Shown here: in pieces, positions 20,810 to 30,713 of the stretch | Position numbering within the stretch: the first letter of the stretch is position 1 | Layout: every line of letters starts with the position of its first letter | NCBI GenBank assembly: GCA_012517855.1 | Contig: JAAYUD010000018.1 | Location: 1-64,000, forward strand | Direction of reading: 5' to 3' | Length of the DNA stretch: 64,000 nt | Origin: Bacteroidales bacterium | Lineage (GTDB): Bacteria > Bacteroidota > Bacteroidia > Bacteroidales > Bacteroidaceae | Translations under genes and position numbers: made by a program | The notes under the pieces: generated by a model | Database searches by the model: none | The model's input: only the letters and a program-made list of their open reading frames with translations | What the model was told of the DNA's origin: nothing

Positions 20810-21992
20810 GATTATTGATATAGACACAGTTATTATTTTTGTTTGCAAGTCTGGAATGTCTGAAAATTATTGACTGCCACGGTAGCAGCAATTCAAAATA
20901 GAGGAGAGAGAGGTAATATCTTCTCTCTTCTTTCATATCACGGGCAGCCTTGTTTACTACAGACATAGCTACCAAAAATCTGGTGAGCCACACAACAAAA
21001 GCAATACCTGCCATCAACCAATGAAAGTTTATAGCACTGACCGTAACAGTAGCGATAAAGCAAGCGATAAACAACAATCGGGTAAGTGTTTCAAAACCTA
21101 AGACAAAGCGTTGCGCACCATGATAAAAGCGGGACGTAACCATATAGCTCACTTTATCTTTCTTCCAATCGAGCTTTGCATACTCGGCTCCATCTATCCA
21201 AACAATAGCGTCTTTGGAAGTCTCTACTCTGGTATTTATATCGTTGGCCACTTCGTTGACGAACAAATCGTCTTCACCACGAAATAGTTCCAAATATTTG
21301 GAGAAACCTTTATTCTCGTAAAACAATTTCTTGCGATAGGCCATATTTCTTCCAATGCCTTTGTATGTTTTTGAATTTAGTGCCATACCCAAATAGCGCA
21401 TTGACTCGAAAAGCATATCAAAACAACCCAATTTGTTCAGCCAACCTCTTTTATATGCATAGTTACTATATCCTAATACAATATCCGTAGATGTTGTGAA
21501 ATTTTTGGCCATAGCTCTTAACCATTGATCGCTACTAGGTCTGCAATTCGCTTCGGTAAATACAACCCAATCGTATTTGCTTGCTTTAATTCCTATGGTC
21601 AGAGCCAACTTTTTGCTACTTAGATTTCGCACTTTTTCGGGAGTGAAACTATGGTATAGATTGTCATACTTGCTTTTCAGTTCATTCAAATAAGCTTCGC
21701 TTTCGTCGGTAGAGCCATCGTTTACGACAATAACTTCAAAAGCCGGATAATCTTGTTGCAAAACACTCTCCAAATTTTTCTTCAGGTTAACCGATTCATT
21801 ACAAGCCCGAATAATAATAGATACGGGAGGCAAATCGTCGCCCAAGAAATCAATATTATTTTTTTTCACCGCCTTATTGTGTGCATGAATACGATTGTAT
21901 ATACCATATTGATAAAACAATTGGATGATGAATAACAGGCCCATGACGGACAATAAGATGATTTCTACTATATTGAATGATAATATTTCCAT
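20787..21992 (-). CDS. Glycosyltransferase family 2, membrane-anchored
   Basis: PPVSIIIRACNESVNLKKNLESVLQQDYPAFEVIVVNDGSTDES; C-terminal TM segments. Confidence 0.92.
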   Translation of the reverse strand: MEILSFNIVEIILLSVMGLLFIIQLFYQYGIYNRIHAHNKAVKKNNIDFLGDDLPPVSIIIRACNESVNLKKNLESVLQQDYPAFEVIVVNDGSTDESEAYLNELKSKYDNLYHSFTPEKVRNLSSKKLALTIGIKASKYDWVVFTEANCRPSSDQWLRAMAKNFTTSTDIVLGYSNYAYKRGWLNKLGCFDMLFESMRYLGMALNSKTYKGIGRNMAYRKKLFYENKGFSKYLELFRGEDDLFVNEVANDINTRVETSKDAIVWIDGAEYAKLDWKKDKVSYMVTSRFYHGAQRFVLGFETLTRLLFIACFIATVTVSAINFHWLMAGIAFVVWLTRFLVAMSVVNKAARDMKEERRYYLSLLYFELLLPWQSIIFRHSRLANKNNNCVYINNPTHNAWS

Positions 21993-22278
21993 TGTTAGTT
22001 GTGCTAAAACAAATATACTGCTTAAAATTGGCTACAAAATTACTTTTATTTGTCGAATAACGGAAAAGATTTCAATAAAATTACGTGTTCAATTAGTCGC
22101 TGGTCGTGGTTATAGAATCGACTACGAAACCTTACAGGTAGGCAAATGAACACTGATACATACTGATGGCACTACCGCGCGGTATGAAAAAAGAACAAGA
22201 TACTTTCGATGGCTACATCTTTATGTTTTTTGAAAAACAAATGTAAGTTATAAAGTGCTCATCTGTTTGTTATTATTG

Positions 22279-22366
22279 TCTCACCAATGTGAGACGTTCA
22301 TCTCACCTTAGTGGTACACATGTCTCACCTTGGTGATACACTCATCCCACCTAGGTGAGACGACAA
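22279..22366. repeat. Four-unit tandem palindrome array, exact 22-bp period
   Basis: tctcaccaatgtgagacgttca | tctcaccttagtggtacacatg | tctcaccttggtgatacactca | tcccacctaggtgagacgacaa; bounded by GTCTCACC (22278-22285) and GGTGAGAC (22354-22361). Confidence 0.85.
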
Positions 22367-22402
22367 AAACCAATATACGAATCAAAATTTTCATACTGAT
22401 CT

Positions 22403-22440
22403 TGTCCAATAATTAGACGGTAGTGTCCAAAAGTTGGACA
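22403..22440. promoter_or_regulatory. Two tandem 17-bp dyads, candidate activator sites
   Basis: TGTCCAATAATTAGACG (22403-22419) and TGTCCAAAAGTTGGACA (22424-22440): 13/17 identical, 21 bp start to start. Confidence 0.6.
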
Positions 22441-22494
22441 CTATCTTTTTCCTGTAAAAGTATTATATATCTCATAATCAGTATAATAATAAGT

Positions 22495-22511
22495 TTGGCA
22501 TGGGGATTGCA
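22495..22511 (+). promoter_or_regulatory. Sigma-54 (RpoN) -24/-12 promoter
   Basis: TTGGCATGGGGATTGCA with GG at 22497-22498 and GC at 22509-22510 (GG-N10-GC); tolC-like ATG at 22539. Confidence 0.75.
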
Positions 22512-22538
22512 TTAACATGAGAAAAGAATGATAAAAAG

Positions 22539-23867
22539 ATGAAAAGATATATTACATTTATATTGGTTAGTTATGTTTTTGTTTTGTCGGGTCAGGCACA
22601 AGCAGGATTGTGGACTATGGATCGCTGCATGAAATATGCCATCGAACATAGCACTACTGTGCAGAAAAGGATCTTCGAAGCTTCAAATTATAAAGCAGAC
22701 TATCATGCTGCAGTCAATTCTTTCGTTCCGAAACTAGCAGCAGAAGTCAGTGCACAATATAATTGGGGACGTAACATCGATCCGTCCACCAATACTTACA
22801 ATACAATTACAACTTTCAACAATTACTATAATCTATACAGTTCGGTTTATTTGTTCGACGGTGGACAGATAATAAACCAATTCAAACAAGCGCGTATAAA
22901 CAAAATGCAAGGAGAAAACGAAATACAGCGAGCACGCGACGATAAAGCTATCGAAGTGATGCAAGCTTTTATCGATGCAGCATACTACAAAGAATGTATA
23001 GGCCTTGCCCAAGATAAACTGGCCGATAGTAATCAGACACTACTCAAGACCAATAGACAAGAAGAATTGGGAATAAAGGGACGTCCCGATGTAGCGCAAG
23101 TCAAAGCGCAGGTGGCCGAAGATGATTATAACCTCACTCATCAACAGAATTTATATAATACGGCTTTACTTACACTGAAAAGTGCGATGAGTTATCCATC
23201 ATCCGACTCGTTGACAATAGATACATTGACCCAATGTATCAACCCTGAGTTCAAAGCGGAAAAAGCCGATGACATATACCTCTATGCCCTAAATGGTAAT
23301 CCCATTGCAAAGTCGGCAGACTACAACATACAGAAAGCAAAATACCAATACAACATAATGAAAGGAAAAATATTGCCGTCTTTCTCTCTCACGGCAGGTG
23401 TCGCTACCAACTACTACAAAAACTTTTCGGGTAGTGACACCACCATTCCTTTCAGAACACAATTCAAAAATAATAGGGGAGAATATGTGGGTGCCGTATT
23501 ATCAATTCCCATATTCAACGGATCGACCAGAAGCGATATAAAGAAGGCAAAGAACAATATTCAGATAGCCATGCTCGATAGGGATGAGACAACACGTAAG
23601 CTACATACCGATATCGAACAGGCATTATTGGATTGCAATGGCTATGTGAAAGAGATTCGACAAATGGAAAATAAAGTCAACGCCGATTCTTTAGCTTATT
23701 ATGTTGTCAAGCGGAAGTTCGAAGAAGGAATGGTAAGTGCCATCGATTTACATACTTCGTCGAATACGCTTTTGCAGTCGCGCATTACACTATTGCAGAA
23801 ACGTATGCTCTATACGATAAAGAGCCGTTTGATAGACTATTATAAAGGAGAAAGTTTAATAAAATAA
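22539..23867 (+). CDS. TolC family outer membrane efflux protein
   Basis: Signal peptide; WTMDRCMKYAIEHS...; outer membrane efflux protein repeats; C-terminal FEEGMVSAIDLHTSSNTLLQSR. Confidence 0.93.
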   Translation: MKRYITFILVSYVFVLSGQAQAGLWTMDRCMKYAIEHSTTVQKRIFEASNYKADYHAAVNSFVPKLAAEVSAQYNWGRNIDPSTNTYNTITTFNNYYNLYSSVYLFDGGQIINQFKQARINKMQGENEIQRARDDKAIEVMQAFIDAAYYKECIGLAQDKLADSNQTLLKTNRQEELGIKGRPDVAQVKAQVAEDDYNLTHQQNLYNTALLTLKSAMSYPSSDSLTIDTLTQCINPEFKAEKADDIYLYALNGNPIAKSADYNIQKAKYQYNIMKGKILPSFSLTAGVATNYYKNFSGSDTTIPFRTQFKNNRGEYVGAVLSIPIFNGSTRSDIKKAKNNIQIAMLDRDETTRKLHTDIEQALLDCNGYVKEIRQMENKVNADSLAYYVVKRKFEEGMVSAIDLHTSSNTLLQSRITLLQKRMLYTIKSRLIDYYKGESLIK

Positions 23868-23904
23868 TAAAAACATATTTGTCTAACCGCAAAAAGAGAA
23901 AACA

Positions 23905-25158
23905 ATGGATATCAAGATAGAAAAGAAAAAAAGTATCATCCCGCGCAAATACATCCCATATATAGCAGGAAGCATCGTATTGATTGGAGCACTATTATGG
24001 TTGGGACTCAGCAACTTTTCGACTACGCTGAAGGTTGAAAAGCGAGGGTTGAGCATCGACGACGTAAAGAAAGAACAGTTCAACGACTATGTTCGTCTCG
24101 ACGGGCAAGTGGCGCCTATCAGTGTGGTGCAGATTAGTCCCGAAGAAGGGGGCATTGTGATGGAAAAAGTGGTAGACGAAGGCGCCCAAGTAAAGAAGGG
24201 TGATGTAATAGTAAAATTAAGCAATTCGAGTCTCGATCTACAAATACTGAACGCAGAATCGGAACTCGCCGAAAAACAAAATTTACTACGCAATACGCAG
24301 ATCAGCATGGAGCAGGATCGATTGAACAATAAGAATGAAAAACTCCAACTGGATATGGATATTGTTCGTAAACGCCGTACTTACCAGCAGCAAGCCAAGC
24401 TTTATAAAGAACAGCTTAATTCGAAAGAAGAATACATTCAAGCAAAAGAAGATTATGAATTGGCGGTAAAGAAACATAGTTTGATTGTAAGGAGGCTGAG
24501 CCAGGATAGTTTGTACAGACGTACACAAGTAAGTCAGATGTCAGAAAATCTGGACAATATGAGAAGAAATGTATTGTTGGTACGTCAGCGGAAAGAGCAT
24601 CTAAATATCCGTAGTTTAATAAATGGAGAAGTAGGATTGCTGGATGTGGAACTTGGAGAGAATATTACTCCGGGGCAGAAGATCGGTCAGATCAATGACA
24701 TGAGCGATTTCAAGGTCGAAGCCACTATTGATGAGCATTATATAGATAGAATACGTCAGGGACTGGCTGCTACGTTCGAACGCGAAGGTAAAACTTATGG
24801 TCTTAGAGTGCGCAAAGTTTATCCCGAAGTGCGCGACGGCAAATTCAAAATAGATTTCGTCTTCACCGGAACTCGACCAAACAATATCCGTACAGGACAG
24901 ACTTACTATATCGATCTACAACTAGGACAGTCCGAACCGGCCGTTATTATACCTAAAGGAACTTTCTTCTCCGTAACCGGCGGCAACTGGATCTTTGTTG
25001 TCGACAAGAGTGGCAAAAAAGCATATCGGCGCAAGATTCGTATCGGACGTCAGAATCCCGAATATTATGAAGTGCTCGAAGGACTTCAACCCGGTGAGAA
25101 AGTCATTACCAGCGGTTACGAAGCATACAAAGACAACGAAATATTAATACTACAATAA
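23905..25158 (+). CDS. HlyD/AcrA-type periplasmic adaptor subunit
   Basis: N-terminal TM, VAPISVVQISPEEGGIVMEKVVDEGAQVKKGDVIVKL biotinyl-lipoyl-like region, coiled-coil, GLQPGEKVITSGYEAYKD. Confidence 0.93.
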   Translation: MDIKIEKKKSIIPRKYIPYIAGSIVLIGALLWLGLSNFSTTLKVEKRGLSIDDVKKEQFNDYVRLDGQVAPISVVQISPEEGGIVMEKVVDEGAQVKKGDVIVKLSNSSLDLQILNAESELAEKQNLLRNTQISMEQDRLNNKNEKLQLDMDIVRKRRTYQQQAKLYKEQLNSKEEYIQAKEDYELAVKKHSLIVRRLSQDSLYRRTQVSQMSENLDNMRRNVLLVRQRKEHLNIRSLINGEVGLLDVELGENITPGQKIGQINDMSDFKVEATIDEHYIDRIRQGLAATFEREGKTYGLRVRKVYPEVRDGKFKIDFVFTGTRPNNIRTGQTYYIDLQLGQSEPAVIIPKGTFFSVTGGNWIFVVDKSGKKAYRRKIRIGRQNPEYYEVLEGLQPGEKVITSGYEAYKDNEILILQ

Positions 25159-25171
25159 TACTTTTTAAACG

Positions 25172-27517
25172 ATGAATCATCTATTTCATATCAAATCGTA
25201 TTTTAAGTTTCTAGAACGCAACAAGGCCTATACATTGATTAATGTCTTCGGACTATCCATCAGCTTGATGTTTGTGATCCTCATCGGCGTTTATACACAG
25301 CAAGAATATAATATCGACAAGATGCATTCTAAAGCTGATAGGATATATGCTTTGGGAGGGACAATAAAAGGAGAACCAAAAGCGTTCGAAGCTTCCCATC
25401 ACGATATTCAGGCTAAGCTGTTAAGTCGTTATCCCGAAATAGAATCGACTTGTGCGGTATCGAGGGCTCAATTGTATCTGAACATGCCTTATGGAAGTAA
25501 ACTGAAGACGAAAACACTTTTAGTAGATTCGACCTTCTACAAATTGTTTGACTTTGAGCTGGTAGAAGGCAACAGAAATACGGTGCTAAACGAGAAAAAC
25601 AGCGCCGTAGTAACCGAAGAGTGTGCAAAAAAGATATTCGGTAGTGTAGATCCAATAGGTCAAACGATCACTTACAATGATTCCATTCATCTGGTAGTGA
25701 CCGGAGTGGCAAAGAAAATGGAGAACTCTTGCTTGTGTGATAATGATATGCTGATTCGATTTGAAAATGCAAAAAATTACAATTCGGCTTTACTTGGTTC
25801 AGGGATGGGTAATGCAACGGGAGCGTCAGTATTTATCCTTGCCAAGCCCAATACGGACCTGATGTCGAAAACAAAAGATATGACGAGTTACTTTAAAACA
25901 TTCTTTTGGTTTTACAAAATGCCCGATTGTGGTGATAAAGTGCTCTTATTTCCATTCAATAAATTGTATTTTTCGAATACCGACAGTTGCACGGAAGTTA
26001 CTACTCGAGGTGATTTGAAATTGGTAAATATTTTGTTCACCGTTGGGTTAGTCATTTTGCTTTTTGCCATTATGAATTATATAAATCTGACAGTTGCTCA
26101 GAGTGGATTTCGTGCTCGCGAAATGGCAATCAGAAGATTGCTGGGCAGTCAGCGCAAAGAAATCATCACCCGATTGATATTTGAGAGCATATTGCTTTGT
26201 TTCATTTCCTTATTGATAGCTCTCGCACTAGCATTCTCGTTAGCACCTTATGCCAATCGGATACTAAATACCAAATTAATGATAGGCAACGTATTTCATG
26301 CGCTCGATTTGAGTATCATCTTTTTTGTTCTTTTGGTTGTCGGAACACTGGCCGGCGTATTTCCCGCTATTGTTATCTCGGCATCCAAACCCATAGAGAT
26401 AGTACGCGGCACATTTTTACGTCGTACAAAAATGGTATTCAGTAAAATATTCATTACTTTTCAAAACATGATAACCATTGTAATGATTGCTGTATCGCTG
26501 ACAATGATGCTTCAAATTCATCATCTCATCAAAGCACCACTAGGCTATGATACCAAGGGGCTGGTATATATCAATAATCCGGGAGACAGCATCAAGGCAA
26601 CGACTTTCATCAACGAACTTCGCAATCAATCGTGCATATCGAATGTTTCGGCATGCGATGGAATCCCCTTTAATCGTGGTAACAATAATACGATTCTATA
26701 TCAAGGAAAAACCATCAGTTTTCAAACATTGATAGGCGACACTGCCTATATGGATATTTTGGGCCTGAAATTAAAACAAGACAACCATACGGCCAATACA
26801 ACAAAATGTTATTATAATATGCAAGCCTTCAACGAACTTGGACTAAAAAGTGATGCAAGAAGTATTCCCTGTCTTGAAGACAAATCGACTATCGATGGTA
26901 TTATTAGAGATATACATATAGGCGACATCACTACCGGACAACACCCGTTGCGTGTCATCATCAAAAAGAGTATAGCAGATCCATGGGCATTTCTTATCAA
27001 AGTAAATGGGGATCCGGTAGAAGCTTACGAACAAATACAAAAGACATATAGCAAGATATACCAATTAAGCTTGGATGAGGACCATCCGTATATTGATCAA
27101 CAGATAGAACAGAATTTCGAGAAGGAAATACGCCTTTCGCATATCATCTCCATCTTTGCTTTCATTGCCGTTTTGGTATCATTGCTGGGACTTGTAGCGA
27201 TGAGTACTTATTTCATTCAACAACGACGCAAAGAAATAGCGATACGCAAAGTCTTTGGCAGTACCAATGTACAAATATGGAAGAAGTTATTAAAGGCGTT
27301 TCTTACGTATGTTATCATAGCTTTTGTACTTGCCATACCTGTGATATATTATTTCATGTCTCATTGGCTATCGGACTATAGCTACCGCATCAGTTTGAGC
27401 CCTTTGATATTTATTATTGCCGGACTGTTCTGTCTCATTATTTCTTTTGTCGCCGTATTCGTTCAGAGCTATCAAGCATCAAATGCCAATCCGGTTGACA
27501 GCGTGAAAGATAATTGA
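25172..27517 (+). CDS. FtsX/MacB-like ABC transporter permease 1
   Basis: MacB_PCD-like N-terminus; RAREMAIRRLLGSQRKEI and RRKEIAIRKVFGST FtsX motifs. Confidence 0.93.
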   Translation: MNHLFHIKSYFKFLERNKAYTLINVFGLSISLMFVILIGVYTQQEYNIDKMHSKADRIYALGGTIKGEPKAFEASHHDIQAKLLSRYPEIESTCAVSRAQLYLNMPYGSKLKTKTLLVDSTFYKLFDFELVEGNRNTVLNEKNSAVVTEECAKKIFGSVDPIGQTITYNDSIHLVVTGVAKKMENSCLCDNDMLIRFENAKNYNSALLGSGMGNATGASVFILAKPNTDLMSKTKDMTSYFKTFFWFYKMPDCGDKVLLFPFNKLYFSNTDSCTEVTTRGDLKLVNILFTVGLVILLFAIMNYINLTVAQSGFRAREMAIRRLLGSQRKEIITRLIFESILLCFISLLIALALAFSLAPYANRILNTKLMIGNVFHALDLSIIFFVLLVVGTLAGVFPAIVISASKPIEIVRGTFLRRTKMVFSKIFITFQNMITIVMIAVSLTMMLQIHHLIKAPLGYDTKGLVYINNPGDSIKATTFINELRNQSCISNVSACDGIPFNRGNNNTILYQGKTISFQTLIGDTAYMDILGLKLKQDNHTANTTKCYYNMQAFNELGLKSDARSIPCLEDKSTIDGIIRDIHIGDITTGQHPLRVIIKKSIADPWAFLIKVNGDPVEAYEQIQKTYSKIYQLSLDEDHPYIDQQIEQNFEKEIRLSHIISIFAFIAVLVSLLGLVAMSTYFIQQRRKEIAIRKVFGSTNVQIWKKLLKAFLTYVIIAFVLAIPVIYYFMSHWLSDYSYRISLSPLIFIIAGLFCLIISFVAVFVQSYQASNANPVDSVKDN

Positions 27518-27542
27518 TCATAAACATTCAAAACTATAAATA

Positions 27543-29930
27543 ATGAGATTCTTCAATAATCTAGTAAAAGCTTTCCTTTCTTTAGGAAGACGAGGACAAC
27601 ACAATATTGTCAAAATATTATGTCTGAGTGTTGGGTTGGCAGTAGGTTCTGTTCTTATTGCAAAAGTTTATATCGAACAACGTTACGATACCTTTTTCAA
27701 CAATTGGGATAGAACATACATCATAAGTGAAAAAATCTTCCAAAATGGGAAATTGGGATTTTACCCACAAACCAGCGGAGCTGTTGCTCCAGGTGTAAAA
27801 CGATATGCTCCACAAGTTGAAGCAGCAACACGTTATACTAATATCTCTGAGGAGTGCAATTGCGAAACGCAAGATAAAAAGAAAATAAAGGCAAATATAG
27901 CATTAGCCGACAGTTGTTTTTTTGATTTAGTAGATCGTCCTATTATTCAAGGCAATCCGAAAGAGGTATTGTCACGCCCTCTCTATTGCATGATAAACCG
28001 TAAACTTGCTGCTACATTAGGAGACAATATAATAGGAAAAGAGCTGGTATTGAAAGATATGGATGATTTTCATATCATTATTGGCGGAGTATATGAAGAT
28101 ATACCGCTCAATTCGAGTATGAGAGATTTGAATATTCTTCTTGCTATGCCTACTCTAAGAAAAGTAAGTAAATTCGATGGGTCGAATAATTGGGTGGGAA
28201 ATGATCGCTATATCGGACTTATTCGATTGGCGAAAGGTTGTAAGATAGAAGAGATCTACAGGTCGGTAGAGAAGATGCGTAAAGAAAATCTTCCTTTAAA
28301 AGAAATGAAACAGGCAGGCGTTGATTTAAATTATATGTTCACCCCGCTGAACAAAATACATACTTCTGATCCGGCAGTGAAAAAGATGTCTTGGATATTA
28401 TCATTACTGGCTTTTATTCTCATCTTCTCGGCCGTAATGAACTATTTGCTCATCGTTATTGGCAATATAGTAGGGCGGGCGAAAGAAATGGCGGTAAGAA
28501 AATGCTATGGAGCAAAGAAGAATAACATACATAGCATCATTTTTAGCGAAACATTGGTACATTTGATTCTTTCGATAGCATTGGCTGCTTGCTTGATTAT
28601 TGCCTGTCGGGGTATGATAGAAAAGTTACTTGATGCGTCGCTTATAACGTTGCTATTCAATAAAGGAAGTTGGATATTATTGACCGTGTGCATAGGCATT
28701 TTATTAATTGGAGGTTTAGTGCCCGGTTGTCTCTATTCATCTATTCCTGTAGCTACTGCATTCCGAAGATACAATGAGTCGCGCCGTCATTGGAAACTAT
28801 TACTTCTTTCCATTCAGTTTGTGGCAGCCGGATTTCTAGTCAGCCTACTATTTGTGATAAACAAACAATATAGTTTGATGATAAATGATAATCCCGGTTA
28901 CAATTACGAAAATCTAGCAACGGCCAGTATGACAGAGGTAAAACCGCAACAATGCAGTAAAACAGTAGAAGAATTAAAGAAGCTTGCATCCGTTGAAAAT
29001 GTAACTTCAGCCGATTGTCTACCAAACAATCATTTAAGCGGAAATAATATCAGTCTACCGGGTGACGATAGAGAATACATGAACATTGCTGACTTATACT
29101 CCGTTTCTGATGGCTATTTGAAAACGATGGATATAAAGATTATTCAGGGAAAGAGTTTCACTGAACAGACCGACAGTTTGCGCGAAATAATGGTGAGCAA
29201 GAGTTTTGTAGATAAAATGAGGCTGTTGGCTCATTGGGATAATAATGCAATAGGGCGCAGAATATTGATTTCGGAACATAGTCAGACACCAACGTCAACT
29301 TATACTATTTGCGGTGTATACGACAATATTCGGGTCGGCAGTATTTCAATGCCCGATGATCGTGCTAGTGTGATGTTTTATTCGAAAAAAGTTTGTCCCA
29401 ATAATATATTGATTAAATTTCATAATCTGACAAGCGATAATATGAAAGAAGCCCAACAGTTGATTCAAAAGCTCAATCCTGATAAAGAAATATATCTGAC
29501 AAGCTACAAATCTACGATGCAAACAATATACCAACCTCAGTACAACTTCAGAGAAGCGGTATTGATAGGAGGTATTGTAACACTTGTAATCGCTTTGTTG
29601 GGACTGATAGGTTATACTAACGACGAAGTGGTACGACGTCAGAAAGAGATTGCTATTCGTAAAGTGAATGGGGCAGAGGTGAACGACATTCTGCATCTTT
29701 TCATTAAAGATGTACTTCGTATAGCAGTGCCATCGCTTATTGTTAGTGGCATCGGCGCATTGATAGTTGCCCGCAAGTGGTTGGAACAATTTAGCGATAA
29801 GGCTCCTTTAAGTTTCTTTCTCTTTTTGGGAGGCGGTTTACTTGTATTGGGCATTATTCTTGTCGCAGTTGGAATAAACTGCTATAAGGTAGCCAACGGT
29901 AATCCGGTAGAATATATTAAAGGAGAATAA
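27543..29930 (+). CDS. FtsX/MacB-like ABC transporter permease 2
   Basis: RAKEMAVRKCYGAKKNNI and RRQKEIAIRKVNGAEVNDI FtsX motifs. Confidence 0.92.
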   Translation: MRFFNNLVKAFLSLGRRGQHNIVKILCLSVGLAVGSVLIAKVYIEQRYDTFFNNWDRTYIISEKIFQNGKLGFYPQTSGAVAPGVKRYAPQVEAATRYTNISEECNCETQDKKKIKANIALADSCFFDLVDRPIIQGNPKEVLSRPLYCMINRKLAATLGDNIIGKELVLKDMDDFHIIIGGVYEDIPLNSSMRDLNILLAMPTLRKVSKFDGSNNWVGNDRYIGLIRLAKGCKIEEIYRSVEKMRKENLPLKEMKQAGVDLNYMFTPLNKIHTSDPAVKKMSWILSLLAFILIFSAVMNYLLIVIGNIVGRAKEMAVRKCYGAKKNNIHSIIFSETLVHLILSIALAACLIIACRGMIEKLLDASLITLLFNKGSWILLTVCIGILLIGGLVPGCLYSSIPVATAFRRYNESRRHWKLLLLSIQFVAAGFLVSLLFVINKQYSLMINDNPGYNYENLATASMTEVKPQQCSKTVEELKKLASVENVTSADCLPNNHLSGNNISLPGDDREYMNIADLYSVSDGYLKTMDIKIIQGKSFTEQTDSLREIMVSKSFVDKMRLLAHWDNNAIGRRILISEHSQTPTSTYTICGVYDNIRVGSISMPDDRASVMFYSKKVCPNNILIKFHNLTSDNMKEAQQLIQKLNPDKEIYLTSYKSTMQTIYQPQYNFREAVLIGGIVTLVIALLGLIGYTNDEVVRRQKEIAIRKVNGAEVNDILHLFIKDVLRIAVPSLIVSGIGALIVARKWLEQFSDKAPLSFFLFLGGGLLVLGIILVAVGINCYKVANGNPVEYIKGE

Positions 29931-29966
29931 TACAATCGTAACAAAATAACAATTAACTATAGAATT

Positions 29967-30647
29967 ATGATCAAAATTGAAGGTTTATGCAAGAGCTTCC
30001 GCACGGAAGAAGTAGAAACCATTGCATTGAACAATGTGTCTCTCGAAGTAAAAAATGGTGAATTTGTCGCTATTATGGGACCCTCAGGATGTGGCAAGTC
30101 TACCTTGTTGAATATCCTTGGTTTGCTGGACAACCCTACAAGTGGGAAATATTGGTTGGACGAGAAAGAAGTAGGAAATCTGAAAGAAAGAGAGCGGACT
30201 CGTGTGCGCAAAGGAGAAATAGGATTCGTATTTCAAAGTTTCAATTTGATAGACGAACTCAACGTGGCAGAGAATGTAGAGCTGCCGTTGACTTATCTCA
30301 ATGTGAAAGCCGGTGAACGCAAAGAACGTGTTCGCGAGATACTGAAGAGGATGAGCATCAGTCATCGCGCCAGCCATTTCCCGCAACAGCTTAGCGGTGG
30401 TCAGCAACAACGTGTTGCTATTGCACGTGCTGTCATATCGAATCCTAAAATGATTCTAGCTGATGAACCTACCGGTAATCTTGATTCAAAAAATGGAGAA
30501 GAGGTTATGAATTTGCTCACCGAGCTCAATAAAGAAGGTACGAGAATTGTGATGGTAACGCACAATAAGCATGATGCAACCTTCGCACATCGCACAATCA
30601 ATTTATTTGATGGACAAATTGTCGATACGGTCAACGATTTTGTATAA
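29967..30647 (+). CDS. ABC transporter ATP-binding protein (MacB/LolD type)
   Basis: GPSGCGKSTLLN Walker A, LSGGQQQRVAIARA signature, ILADEPTGNLDS Walker B. Confidence 0.97.
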   Translation: MIKIEGLCKSFRTEEVETIALNNVSLEVKNGEFVAIMGPSGCGKSTLLNILGLLDNPTSGKYWLDEKEVGNLKERERTRVRKGEIGFVFQSFNLIDELNVAENVELPLTYLNVKAGERKERVREILKRMSISHRASHFPQQLSGGQQQRVAIARAVISNPKMILADEPTGNLDSKNGEEVMNLLTELNKEGTRIVMVTHNKHDATFAHRTINLFDGQIVDTVNDFV

Positions 30648-30713
30648 TACAATTAATACAGTCGGTCGATAAGAAATAAAGAGCTATAAACCACTTTTGT
30701 CATCACGCAAAAA

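Noticed and set aside
21925-22149. Plus-strand ORF with RVQLVAGRGYRI reminiscent of an RNA polymerase alpha segment
   Set aside because: Short, overlaps the glycosyltransferase start on the other strand, and the resemblance is too brief to support a pseudogene.
22421-22443. TAGTGTCCAA-aag-TTGGACACTA read as a terminator followed by T5
   Set aside because: It lies between two divergent genes, not downstream of any gene; the paired dyad at 22403 and the sigma-54 promoter make a binding site more likely.
29346-29789. Minus-strand ORF (147 aa)
   Set aside because: Antisense to the second FtsX permease; no supporting motif.
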